Below are positions 53,727 to 61,624 of a stretch of 64,000 nucleotides of DNA, piece after piece. The position numbers were made by a program, and so were the translations under genes. The notes beneath the pieces are model-generated. The model had not been told where the DNA came from and ran no database searches. It worked only from the letters and a program-made list of their open reading frames with translations. This stretch comes from Ensifer sp. USDA 6670 (GTDB taxonomy: Bacteria; Pseudomonadota; Alphaproteobacteria; Rhizobiales; Rhizobiaceae), in contig ATWE01000014.1 of assembly GCA_000421085.1 (NCBI GenBank), forward strand, positions 149,915-213,914. The letters are read 5' to 3'. The first letter of the stretch is position 1. Each line of letters starts with the position of its first letter.

Positions 53727-53787
53727 CAGTCGTTTCGACGCAATCGGACACAGCGCGACGACCTGATGTCGGCGCCGGAGAAAAAGC

Positions 53788-54402
53788 ATGCAGCAGTTGG
53801 AAACAGACCCGATCGACGCCGAACTTCCGAAGCTCAGCCTGGTCTACGAGAAGCATCCGCTCACCGGCGTCGATCTCTTCATCAGCGGTAAGGAAGGCGC
53901 GAGCGATCTCGATCTCCTGCGCCGGAACGGCGTTACCACCGTGGTCAATTGTGCGGTCAACCTGGACTTCAACTATGTGCGGCAGGCTGACGTGGTATCA
54001 GATCACGAAGGCAGCGCCTACGGTCCGGGGGAAATCCGCTATTACAAGATCGGCTTGATCGACGGCTCCGGCAACCCGGACACGCAGATGGTCGCGGCCT
54101 ATTACATTCTGCGTGCTGCGCTGGAGCAGATCTTGCCGGAGAAGCCGTCCTATCCGAGGCGGGAACGTGGCAACGTCCTCGTCAATTGCCGGGGAGGACG
54201 ATCGCGTTCGGTGATCGTCATGGCGCTGTTTCTACACCTGACGCTTCCTTCGGAATTCTCAACCCTCGCTGCCGCAATCGCGCACATTCGCGAGCGCCGC
54301 CAACTCACGCGCGCAGAGTGGTACAAGGCCCCGAAACCCGTTCTCATCGAGGCCGCAGGCCGTGCGGCGGAGTGGGTGCGGTTGATCGAGGGTGTCCGTT
54401 GA
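53788..54402 (+). CDS. Dual-specificity/tyrosine phosphatase-fold protein (copy 2)
   Basis: 204 aa, paralogous over its length to 41861-42478. The P-loop VNCRGGRSRSVIVMALFLH is identical through the catalytic Cys and Arg, again with Asn before Cys. DLFISGKEGASDLDLLRRNGVTTVVNCAVNL matches the first copy. GGAG lies 8 bases before the ATG. The stop TGA overlaps the start of the RpiR-like stub. The matching IMPase-phosphatase gene pairs on both sides of the transporter point to duplication within one pathway. Confidence 0.88.
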   Translation: MQQLETDPIDAELPKLSLVYEKHPLTGVDLFISGKEGASDLDLLRRNGVTTVVNCAVNLDFNYVRQADVVSDHEGSAYGPGEIRYYKIGLIDGSGNPDTQMVAAYYILRAALEQILPEKPSYPRRERGNVLVNCRGGRSRSVIVMALFLHLTLPSEFSTLAAAIAHIRERRQLTRAEWYKAPKPVLIEAAGRAAEWVRLIEGVR

Positions 54403-54761
54403 TGGCTTTGCTGTCCGTCACGGCCGAGGAGGAAAAAGCCGATCGCAAGGGAATGAGCTGCCGATGCGGAAGAACGCCTCCCTCCAACCTTCGCGAACTC
54501 AAGGCGATGATCGCCAAGAAGCAGGTGGTCTTTCCCGGCGAACGCAAGCGCGTCATGCGCGCCATACTCGACCATCCCGAGACCATCGCCTTCGGTACGG
54601 CGACTTCGATAGCGGATGAGTGCGGAGTGTCCACGGCCACGGTCGTGCGTCTGGCGGGTCACCTCGGATTCAGGAAGTTCCGCGATTTCAAGAATCTGTT
54701 TCGCGACCATCTGAAAGAAACGCGCGTCTTGCCGCAACGGATGCTCTGCTGGCGTCCTTGA
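54402..54761 (+). pseudogene. MurR/RpiR-type HTH, SIS domain missing (truncated or stand-alone)
   Basis: 119-aa product starting on the last base of the phosphatase stop. Residues about 30-105 form a clear RpiR N-terminal helix-turn-helix: VVFPGERKRVMRAILDHPE, then SIADECGVSTATVVRLAGHLG and FRKFRDFKNLF. Family members continue into a sugar-phosphate-binding SIS domain for a total near 280 aa; here the frame ends at 54761, and none of the following frames shows a SIS domain. It is either a decayed regulator or a DNA-binding stub. Its original ligand class, phosphosugars, fits the island. Confidence 0.7.
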
Positions 54762-54871
54762 TCACGATGATCCCCGGGTGCATGCCCATCGCTTTGGCCG
54801 GTGGCTGGCGCATTCGCGCTTTGATGGCTATATTAGCCCCTGCGTAAACTTCATCCGAAACGGGAGAAGTC

Positions 54872-55081
54872 ATGGAGCCGGTGACGCTCGTACTGACCGT
54901 ATGCCTTGCAACGGCACCCGAAAAGTGCCGGGAGGAAACGCTGCAGTTTCAGGACCTGAGGTCGTTGAATCAATGCATGTTCCAGTCTGCGGTGTACATC
55001 GCCGAATGGTCCGAGCAGCATCCGGCGCTTCGCGTCAAGGAGTGGCGATGCAGGGTTGCGGATGCGAGCCGCCCCGTCTGA
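54872..55081 (+). CDS. Small conserved-type hypothetical protein with three Cys
   Basis: 69 aa, MEPVTLVLTVCLATAPEKCREE at the start and WRCRVADASRPV at the end. GGGAG lies upstream of the ATG. Four Cys are present in total (VCLA, KCRE, QCMF, RCRV), and the N-terminal hydrophobic stretch is too short for a clear signal peptide. It resembles a small alphaproteobacterial protein family with the same Cys spacing, from memory. The function is unknown, and it stands alone between the phosphatase island and the two-component genes. Confidence 0.6.
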   Translation: MEPVTLVLTVCLATAPEKCREETLQFQDLRSLNQCMFQSAVYIAEWSEQHPALRVKEWRCRVADASRPV

Positions 55082-55299
55082 GTACCTGGGCACCCCGGAA
55101 CGCTTGAATCTCGTAGGCGTATCCCCGACGGTGTAGCGTCGCATGGCAAATCTCGGAATTGCCCGGGGTGGAAAACTGTGCGACAACGATTCGCGTCGTG
55201 CTGGGGAGAGTACGACGGCCTGGGAGAGAGATATTCTCGGTGAAATCGGAGTGGCTTTCAGTCGCTCTGTTGGCTTGGAAGTATCTCGGGAGGAGAGCC

Positions 55300-55989
55300 A
55301 TGCCGCGGACAGCCTTGCCCGTTCATTCGCTTTCGATAAAGTCGGCCCTGGTGATCGATGATCATCCGCTCTATTGCGATGCTCTGGCCGCGACGATGGA
55401 AAGCACCTTCAATACGCGCCGGATCAGAACGGCGACGTCGTTGAGCGAAGCGTTGCAGCAGCTCAGGATGCGCTTCTCGCCCGATCTGATCATGCTGGAT
55501 CTGAACCTGCCCGATGCGTCGGGCTTAAGCGGTTTTCTGAAAATCAAGGAAAAGATGCCGGATATTCCGGTCATCGTGATCTCCGCCTTCACGTCGAAGG
55601 ACGTGGTTCAATCGGTCATCGCCGCCGGTGCCGCGGGGTTCATCCCCAAGGACATAGACCGTCATAATTTCCAGGAAGCGATGCAGGATATCTGGAACGG
55701 CAAGACCTATGTGCCGCCGGGCTATGCGGTGCCGGCGCGCGCGACGGCCACAGACCAGTCGGTGGAGACGATCTCGCGCAAGATCGCCCATCTGTCTCAG
55801 CAGCAGACCCGCATTCTGAGCCTGATCTGCGAAGGCATGCCGAACAAGCTGATCGCCTACGAGATGCAACTGGCCGAGGCGACCGTCAAGGCGCATATCA
55901 CAGCGCTTCTGCGCCGGCTGGGCGTCCATAATCGCACCCAGGCGGCGATGCTGGTACGCGAAGTATCGATCCGCCACAGCCTGCAGTGA
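55300..55989 (+). CDS. NarL/LuxR-type response regulator
   Basis: Two-component response regulator of 229 aa. The receiver domain has VIDDHPLYCDAL (acidic pair Asp20-Asp21), LIMLDLNLPDASG (phospho-acceptor Asp67) and FIPKD (Lys117). The C-terminal LuxR helix-turn-helix begins near residue 160 and reads LSLICEGMPNKLIAYEM and AEATVKAHITALLRRLGV. GGGAGGAGA lies 5 bases before the ATG at 55300; the frame continues upstream without domain similarity. It is followed by a FIST sensor and a hybrid kinase, its probable partners, and resembles the regulators of quinoprotein alcohol oxidation in pseudomonads. Confidence 0.92.
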   Translation: MPRTALPVHSLSIKSALVIDDHPLYCDALAATMESTFNTRRIRTATSLSEALQQLRMRFSPDLIMLDLNLPDASGLSGFLKIKEKMPDIPVIVISAFTSKDVVQSVIAAGAAGFIPKDIDRHNFQEAMQDIWNGKTYVPPGYAVPARATATDQSVETISRKIAHLSQQQTRILSLICEGMPNKLIAYEMQLAEATVKAHITALLRRLGVHNRTQAAMLVREVSIRHSLQ

Positions 55990-56033
55990 GGTGTGCCCGG
56001 CTGGCCGGGATGGGAATTGGAAGGTGACGGTGC

Positions 56034-57203
56034 ATGACGGCTGCCGACGATCTTGACCGCAAACCCGCCGAGGCGGTGCGGCTTGCGACATCACGCGCCG
56101 ACGATGCGTTCACTGCCCTCGCCGAAATCCGACGGCAGCTCGCCACGGCGCGACCGAGCTTCATCTTTCTGTTCGTGCCGAACCGGCTGCAGCCGGACGA
56201 CCTTGCCGCTGCGCTCAGAAAGTCGCTGCCGAACACAGTCGTCTTCGGCTGCACGACAGCCGGCCAGATCACGCCGCGGGGCTATGAAAACGATACTCTC
56301 CTGGCGGTCGCCTTCCAGCGGCATCATTTTCGGGTGGCCTCAATTCTGTTCCAACCGATTTCCCCGGTCTCGATTGCCGATGTCGTCTCGCAGACGGAGC
56401 GGCTCGCCACGCAGTTCCGCGTGACGCCGGGCCGGAAGCGGCTGGCGCTGATCTTTGCCGACGGACTATCCAAGCAGGAGGATATTCTGGTGGCGGCCCT
56501 GGAGGTGGGGCTGAAGGACATTCCCGTCTTTGGCGGTTCGGCCGGCGACGGGCTGCGGTTCCAGCGCACGCAGGTGCTTCGCAACGGTGAATTCCATAGC
56601 AATGCCGCACTCCTCCTGCTGCTCGAAACCGATCTGGAGTTCAGCGGTCTCGGCTTCGACCATTTTCAGCCCACCGACAAGCGAATGGTGGTTACCCGCG
56701 CTGTCCCGGAGGAACGGCTGGTCCTGGAGATAAACGGCTCGCCGGCGGCGGAGGAATATGCCCGGCTGGTCAAGGTGCCGGTCGGCGAATTGTCGCCGAT
56801 GGTCTTCGCCGAGAATCCGGTACTGGTGCGCAACGGCAATCTCTATCACGTGCGGGCGATCCAGCAGATTCAAGGCGAGCACGGGCTCACCTTCCTGTCG
56901 GCGATCGACGATGGTTTGCTGTTGCGCCTCGGCCGCGGCAAGGAAATCATCCGCACGCTCGAGACGGGGCTGGCGGTCAGCGGCCATGACGGTGAGGCCC
57001 CGGATTTCATCCTCGGTTTCGATTGCTATCTGCGCAAGCTCGAGATCGAGCGGAAGGGTCTGGACAGCGAGGTTTCCGAGCAGTTGCGGCAGCGCCGGGT
57101 CGTCGGCTTCAACACCTATGGAGAACAGCATCTCGGCGTGCACGTGAACCAGACCTTTGTCGGCGTCGCCTTTTTCCGGCCGAAGGCGGGCGCGCCGCTA
57201 TGA
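56034..57203 (+). CDS. FIST-domain sensor protein (NosP-like)
   Basis: 389-aa cytosolic protein with FIST_N (about 30-225, PSFIFLFVPNRLQPDDLAAAL, TVVFGCTTAGQITPRGYEND) and FIST_C (about 235-370, EEYARLVKVPVGEL, FILGFDCYLRKLEIE). FIST proteins sense small ligands. The NosP branch, encoded beside the hybrid kinase NahK, is known to bind heme and report nitric oxide. The ATGA overlap with the kinase downstream makes them a coupled pair. Heme binding here is inferred from synteny; the ligating residue was not identified. Confidence 0.88.
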   Translation: MTAADDLDRKPAEAVRLATSRADDAFTALAEIRRQLATARPSFIFLFVPNRLQPDDLAAALRKSLPNTVVFGCTTAGQITPRGYENDTLLAVAFQRHHFRVASILFQPISPVSIADVVSQTERLATQFRVTPGRKRLALIFADGLSKQEDILVAALEVGLKDIPVFGGSAGDGLRFQRTQVLRNGEFHSNAALLLLLETDLEFSGLGFDHFQPTDKRMVVTRAVPEERLVLEINGSPAAEEYARLVKVPVGELSPMVFAENPVLVRNGNLYHVRAIQQIQGEHGLTFLSAIDDGLLLRLGRGKEIIRTLETGLAVSGHDGEAPDFILGFDCYLRKLEIERKGLDSEVSEQLRQRRVVGFNTYGEQHLGVHVNQTFVGVAFFRPKAGAPL

Positions 57204-59443
57204 TCGATCCGAACGAACCCTACGAGCTTCAGATCGCCAAGCAGGCAAGGATCATCGAGGCGCTGGTCAACCGGGCCGAGCGCGGCCACGAAGTCGGTGG
57301 CTCCGCCTATTCGCTCTTCGAATCCGCCATCGCCCTTCAGGCGGAGGTCTGGGAAAAGACCAAGGATCTCGAAAAGGCCCTCGATACGCTCGACCGGGCC
57401 TCGAGCGAGCTCGAGGTCGCCTACCAGGCACAGGAGCGGATACAGAGAAACCTCGCCGATGCCATGGTGGCGATGGAGGACGGCTTCGCGCTTTTTTTCG
57501 AAGAGCGACTGCAGGCCTGCAATGCTCAATTTCGCAATTTGCTGCCCGACGTGGAGCCGCTGATCAAGCCCGGCCTCGGTTTCGACGACTATCTCGCGGC
57601 GGTCAACGCAAGCAAGTATCTGAACCGGGAGGAGAACGGCTTTGCAGGCCGGCCTCAACCGGTGGCGAAGGAGCAGGGATCCGGCCAGCGCTTTTCGTCC
57701 TTCGTGATGGTGCTGCGGAACGATCGCTGGTTCCAGATATCCTACCGGCAGACCAGTTCCGGCAACATCACGGTCCTGCAGACCGAAATCACCGACATCG
57801 TGCGGGAGAACCGGCGCGAGAAGAACCGCCTGATCGACCAGCAGTCCCATCTGCTGCAGGCGGCCTTCGATCACATGTCGCTCGGCATCTGCACGTTTTC
57901 GTCAGGCGGCGAATTGCTGGTTCGCAACGAGCGCTTCGGTGAGCTTCTCGGCGTGCCGCTTTCGCTTCTGAAAAAGAGAAGTCCCTTCCAGCGCATCGTC
58001 GAACATGTCGAGCGCCACGAGATTCTCGACCGCGAAGGGCGCCGGTCCAGGGTCGCCGGCTGGTTCAAGGCGGTGCGCCGCGGCGAGGCGGTACAGGAGC
58101 GCTTCCGCCGGCGCGACGGCATGAGCCTCGACATCCGCATCCATTCCCTGCCCGACGACGGTTTCATCGTCTCGATCATGGATGTGACGGCAGAGACGCA
58201 GGCGTCGGCGCTGCTGGAGCAACGGGTGCAGGAGCGCACGGCCGAATTGACCGAGGCCAATCGCCTGCTGCAGATACACGCCGACGAGCAAACCAAAATC
58301 GAGGCGGCGCTTCGGCACGCCAAGGAGGCTGCGGAGGCAGCCCACACATCCAAGACCCGCTTTCTGGCGGCGGCCAGTCATGATCTTCTTCAGCCGATCA
58401 ACGCCGCGAAACTCTATCTGTCGATGCTGACGGACCAGGGGGGGCAGCCGGGCACCGAGGAAGTAGTCAGGCGCCTGAAGCGATCCTTCACCTCGATTGA
58501 ATCGCTCCTGCAGGCACTTCTCGACATTTCGCGCCTCGACAGTTCGGGAGCCGAGTTCAACGTCACCTCGTTCAATCTCGGGAACCTGCTGCAGGGCGTG
58601 GCCGAGGATCTGGCGCCCCTGGCCACGGAAAGGGGGATCGACCTTCGGATCGTACCTTCCTCACGATGGGTCAGCAGCGATCAGCGCTACCTGATGCGCT
58701 GCGTCCAGAACCTTGTCGTGAACGCCATTCAATATACGGAGCGCGGTCGTGTGCTGGTCGGTGGCCGGCTGACAGGCGATGCCGTGCGGATAGAAGTGTG
58801 GGATACCGGCGTCGGAATATCCGAAGAAGATCGGACACGTATATTCAAGGAGTTCACCCGGGCAAGTGGCGCGGCGAAAGGCCCGGGCATGGGACTTGGC
58901 CTATCGATCGTCGAGCGGGCATGCCGGCATCTCGATCACCCCATCCGGCTGACATCGCAGCCGGGCCGGGGATCCGTTTTCTCGATCGAAGTGCCGCTGG
59001 CCTCGCCCGGCCATGCCAGCGTCGGCGAGGACCCGAGGATGGAGCCGATGCTCGACGGCAGCCTCGATCTGATCGTGATGATCGTCGAGAACGATGCCGA
59101 CGAGTTGCACGCGATGACGCAGGTTCTGGAAGGCTGGGGAGCCAGCGTTCTGGCAGCGGACTCGACTGCAGATGCGGCGGCGCTGATGCAGGAAATCGGC
59201 ACGGCCCCCGACATCTTGCTGGTCGACTATCAGCTGGACGATGAGGACAACGGCATAGAAACCATCCATACGCTGCGCGCGCTCGCAGGAGCCGAAATAC
59301 CGGCGATCATCATTTCCGCCAACCGGCAGCGGCAATTCCTGCAGCTCTGTAACGAAATGTCCTTCGCCGTGCTCACCAAGCCGGTGCAGCTGGTGCGGCT
59401 CAGGGCGCTGATCGACTGGAAGACCCGGGCCCGCGTCGCGTGA
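57200..59443 (+). CDS. Hybrid PAS sensor histidine kinase (NahK-like)
   Basis: 747-aa cytosolic hybrid kinase without transmembrane helices. An N-terminal coiled-coil (about 1-95) precedes two PAS domains (about 95-210 and 220-340) and a second short coiled-coil. The HisKA box AAASHDLLQPINAAKLYL carries His394, in the SHDLxQP form typical of NahK/ErcS' kinases. The ATPase domain has NLVVNAIQYT, DTGVGIS and GMGLGLSIVERA. The C-terminal receiver has LLVDYQLDDEDNG with Asp676. Translation is coupled to the FIST protein. It probably phosphorylates the LuxR-type regulator at 55300-55989 or a phosphotransfer protein elsewhere. Confidence 0.93.
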   Translation: MIDPNEPYELQIAKQARIIEALVNRAERGHEVGGSAYSLFESAIALQAEVWEKTKDLEKALDTLDRASSELEVAYQAQERIQRNLADAMVAMEDGFALFFEERLQACNAQFRNLLPDVEPLIKPGLGFDDYLAAVNASKYLNREENGFAGRPQPVAKEQGSGQRFSSFVMVLRNDRWFQISYRQTSSGNITVLQTEITDIVRENRREKNRLIDQQSHLLQAAFDHMSLGICTFSSGGELLVRNERFGELLGVPLSLLKKRSPFQRIVEHVERHEILDREGRRSRVAGWFKAVRRGEAVQERFRRRDGMSLDIRIHSLPDDGFIVSIMDVTAETQASALLEQRVQERTAELTEANRLLQIHADEQTKIEAALRHAKEAAEAAHTSKTRFLAAASHDLLQPINAAKLYLSMLTDQGGQPGTEEVVRRLKRSFTSIESLLQALLDISRLDSSGAEFNVTSFNLGNLLQGVAEDLAPLATERGIDLRIVPSSRWVSSDQRYLMRCVQNLVVNAIQYTERGRVLVGGRLTGDAVRIEVWDTGVGISEEDRTRIFKEFTRASGAAKGPGMGLGLSIVERACRHLDHPIRLTSQPGRGSVFSIEVPLASPGHASVGEDPRMEPMLDGSLDLIVMIVENDADELHAMTQVLEGWGASVLAADSTADAAALMQEIGTAPDILLVDYQLDDEDNGIETIHTLRALAGAEIPAIIISANRQRQFLQLCNEMSFAVLTKPVQLVRLRALIDWKTRARVA

Positions 59444-59549
59444 GACAAACACAGACAAAGGTCTCCGATGACATTGCCGGAGCCGCTGCTAGGTTCGAAG
59501 CCGGTAAACGGAGCCTCGGAAAGGGCCACAATCGGACGGTGGATCTGCG

Positions 59550-60221
59550 ATGCGTATTTTTCTCCTGATCGCTCTATTCCTGCTGGGGCCGGGGCACGGA
59601 CCCGTGGCCGCTGCGGAGACCTACGAGCTCCTCTTCCATTCGGCGGCGTTGAAAGGGCTGGACGCGGCGAAGGACGGGTCCGTAGAGGAGCAGAGTTCGA
59701 TCCTCTACGAGAAGGTCGTGTCGGGAGCCGATGCCGGGCAGAGAGCCGGCAGCTTCACGGTCGGCCTCAAGGTTGGCGACAATGTCGCGATGACGCTCTA
59801 TCAGGGCAGCCAGTCCCGGGGGCTCGGCAACTATCCAACCTCCGTCGGCAATCCGCTCATCATGTATTTTCTCGAAAGCGTGCTTTCCGATCTTGCGGCA
59901 CAATCCGGCGGTAGTCCCTTCTACATGCGCAACCGCGTCAAGGAAGCCCTGCTGCGGGATGCGCAGATCGAGCCGGTATCGCTCCGCTACCAGAACCGGA
60001 AGATCGCCGCGCGCGAGGTGACGATCCGGCCGTTCGAACACGACAAGGCGCGCTCGCAAATGGGGCGGATCTCGCAATTGTCGCTCGCCGTCACCGTGTC
60101 GGAAGAGATTCCCGGCTGGTATTATTCGCTGGTGGCCACCGTTCCTCCTGTGGCGGGCGAGGCCGAGTCCGGCTATTCCCACGCGATCACCTTGAAGGAA
60201 GCTGCGGAGGGCCGGCCATGA
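59550..60221 (+). CDS. Exported hypothetical protein of the quinoprotein locus
   Basis: 223 aa with a signal peptide (about 1-22, ending VAAAE). The mature part has no motif I recognise; it contains SFTVGLKVGDNVAMTLYQG, GNPLIMYFLESVLSDLA and an even mix of beta-like segments, without Cys. The ATG at 59550 lies 106 bases after the kinase. Its end overlaps the next gene by 4 bases. The neighbourhood (SoxYZ-like carrier, metallohydrolase, formaldehyde dehydrogenase) suggests a periplasmic accessory of alcohol or aldehyde oxidation. Confidence 0.8.
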   Translation: MRIFLLIALFLLGPGHGPVAAAETYELLFHSAALKGLDAAKDGSVEEQSSILYEKVVSGADAGQRAGSFTVGLKVGDNVAMTLYQGSQSRGLGNYPTSVGNPLIMYFLESVLSDLAAQSGGSPFYMRNRVKEALLRDAQIEPVSLRYQNRKIAAREVTIRPFEHDKARSQMGRISQLSLAVTVSEEIPGWYYSLVATVPPVAGEAESGYSHAITLKEAAEGRP

Positions 60222-60571
60222 TGCGCGCCGCCCTGGCGGCGCTCGCAATCGCGATGGCGGCAATCCCCGCAAGCGGGCAGAGCATGTCCGAGCGCCTCAA
60301 CGATTATCCCACTGAGGTCCGGGCCGACTATGTGTTCGGTTGCATGGCCGCCAACGGCCAAAGTCGGGAAGTATTGGGCAAATGCGCCTGCTCGATCGAT
60401 GTGATCGCATCCATCCTGCCCTATGACAAGTATGTCCAGGCTGAAACGGTGCTGTCTCTCCAGCAGGGGAGCGGCGAGCAACTGGCCATGTTCAAGTCGG
60501 CGGTCGTGCCACGCACCATGGTCGCGGATCTGAGACGCGCCCAGGCCGAGGCGGAGATGCTGTGCTTCTAA
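60218..60571 (+). CDS. Small exported Cys-containing hypothetical protein
   Basis: 117 aa with a signal peptide (about 1-21, ending PASGQS). The mature region has Cys in VFGCMAANGQ, GKCACSIDVI and a C-terminal LCF, so it is probably disulfide-bonded in the periplasm. It overlaps the gene upstream by ATGA, so the two products are made together. No function is recognised. A repeat element follows its stop directly. Confidence 0.78.
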   Translation: MMRAALAALAIAMAAIPASGQSMSERLNDYPTEVRADYVFGCMAANGQSREVLGKCACSIDVIASILPYDKYVQAETVLSLQQGSGEQLAMFKSAVVPRTMVADLRRAQAEAEMLCF

Positions 60572-60572
60572 A

Positions 60573-60622
60573 AGCACTTTCAGGAAAAGTGTGTAGCGGT
60601 TTTTCGTCCGGAAGTGCGTAAC
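60573..60622. repeat. Rhizobial intergenic repeat, family A copy 2
   Basis: AGCACTTTCAGGAAAAGTGT then GTAGCGGTTTTTCGTCCGGA then AGTGCG, differing from the copy at 45927-45973 at a few bases. It lies between convergent genes and may act as a terminator or mRNA-stabilising hairpin. Confidence 0.7.
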
Positions 60623-60639
60623 CTCAGGCCAACTCCCAT

Positions 60640-61452
60640 TCAGGCGGGCGGCGTCTTCGGCAGGACGCGGTCGAACACATTGCCGTCCGTATCGACCGCA
60701 TGGACCGTGAAATCCTGGGCACCATTGTCGGTATAGCTGAAGCGGAACACGGGATTTTCACTGATCGATATCCCGCCGTCGAGCGCGAACAGAAGCTCGT
60801 CTCCCTGCTTCACGACCAGTTCGGTGATGAATTTCGCACTGACGAAGAGCTGGGTGATCTGGTCCCGCTGGAGACCGGAATAGTTGGGATGGCGGATCAT
60901 GATCTGGGCCTCGCGGCGGGCTTTCTGCACGTCCCCCTTGCCGTCGAAGAGCTTCAGCCGCATCTCTCCCATATCTTTCAGCGCCGCGACCGGGTCCTTT
61001 GTGGCGGGCGCCGAGCAGCCGCCGGATGCCTTGACGAAGCGGCCATTCATGAAAATGCCCCGTGGCGTTTGGGCTATCGCCCGGATGTTCGAATATTGGT
61101 TGACGCGCACGCGGGTTTCGAATTTCAGCGGTGCCATCGCGGGGCCGAAGCGGATTTCGGCGGCCACCGGCGCCGGGTTCTCGTCGATCACCAGCTTGAG
61201 GGACTCGATCGCGTCCGCCGCGGCGTCCGTCTGCTCGATGGTGACCGGCACCGTCGCGGCGTCGTTGGCGCGGTAGGGCGCGGTGACGGAGAACAGGGCG
61301 GCGCCGTCGAGAATGGCCGCGTCCCCGACGACGTCGCCCTTCAAATCGCGCCAGGTCGTGCCGTCTGCCAGCGGGTTGTCCGGCTTCTCCGGCTCGGCAA
61401 GTGCGAGGCTTGCCGTCAGCATGGCGGGAATAAGCGCGAGAATGAGCTTCAT
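60640..61452 (-). CDS. Quinoprotein-dehydrogenase-associated SoxYZ-like carrier
   Basis: 270-aa periplasmic protein with a signal peptide (about 1-19, ending LALAE). The first half is SoxY-like and ends in a Gly-Gly-Cys (KASGGCSAPA, Cys146), the swinging-arm residue position of SoxY. The second half is SoxZ-like (QIMIRHPNYSGLQRDQ, FSYTDNGAQDFTVHAVD). Fused SoxYZ-like proteins of this kind occur next to PQQ-dependent methanol/ethanol dehydrogenases with a zinc metallohydrolase, as here. The role is unknown, perhaps carrying a thiol-bound intermediate or repairing the dehydrogenase. It is divergent from the metallohydrolase gene. Confidence 0.88.
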   Translation of the reverse strand: MKLILALIPAMLTASLALAEPEKPDNPLADGTTWRDLKGDVVGDAAILDGAALFSVTAPYRANDAATVPVTIEQTDAAADAIESLKLVIDENPAPVAAEIRFGPAMAPLKFETRVRVNQYSNIRAIAQTPRGIFMNGRFVKASGGCSAPATKDPVAALKDMGEMRLKLFDGKGDVQKARREAQIMIRHPNYSGLQRDQITQLFVSAKFITELVVKQGDELLFALDGGISISENPVFRFSYTDNGAQDFTVHAVDTDGNVFDRVLPKTPPA

Positions 61453-61624
61453 GGTTCAAAGCCCCCTTTTTGGACAGGCTGCGTATCTTACAGCATAGAA
61501 CGAGATGCCCGGGAGCAGAAGCGAGCCTTTCGGATATGTTGTCTGGCGCGACCGGCGGCCGCAATCTTGCAGATCGCCGAGCTTGTGTATCGCCCACTTT
61601 TTCGAAAAACGCCGGGGGCTCGAG

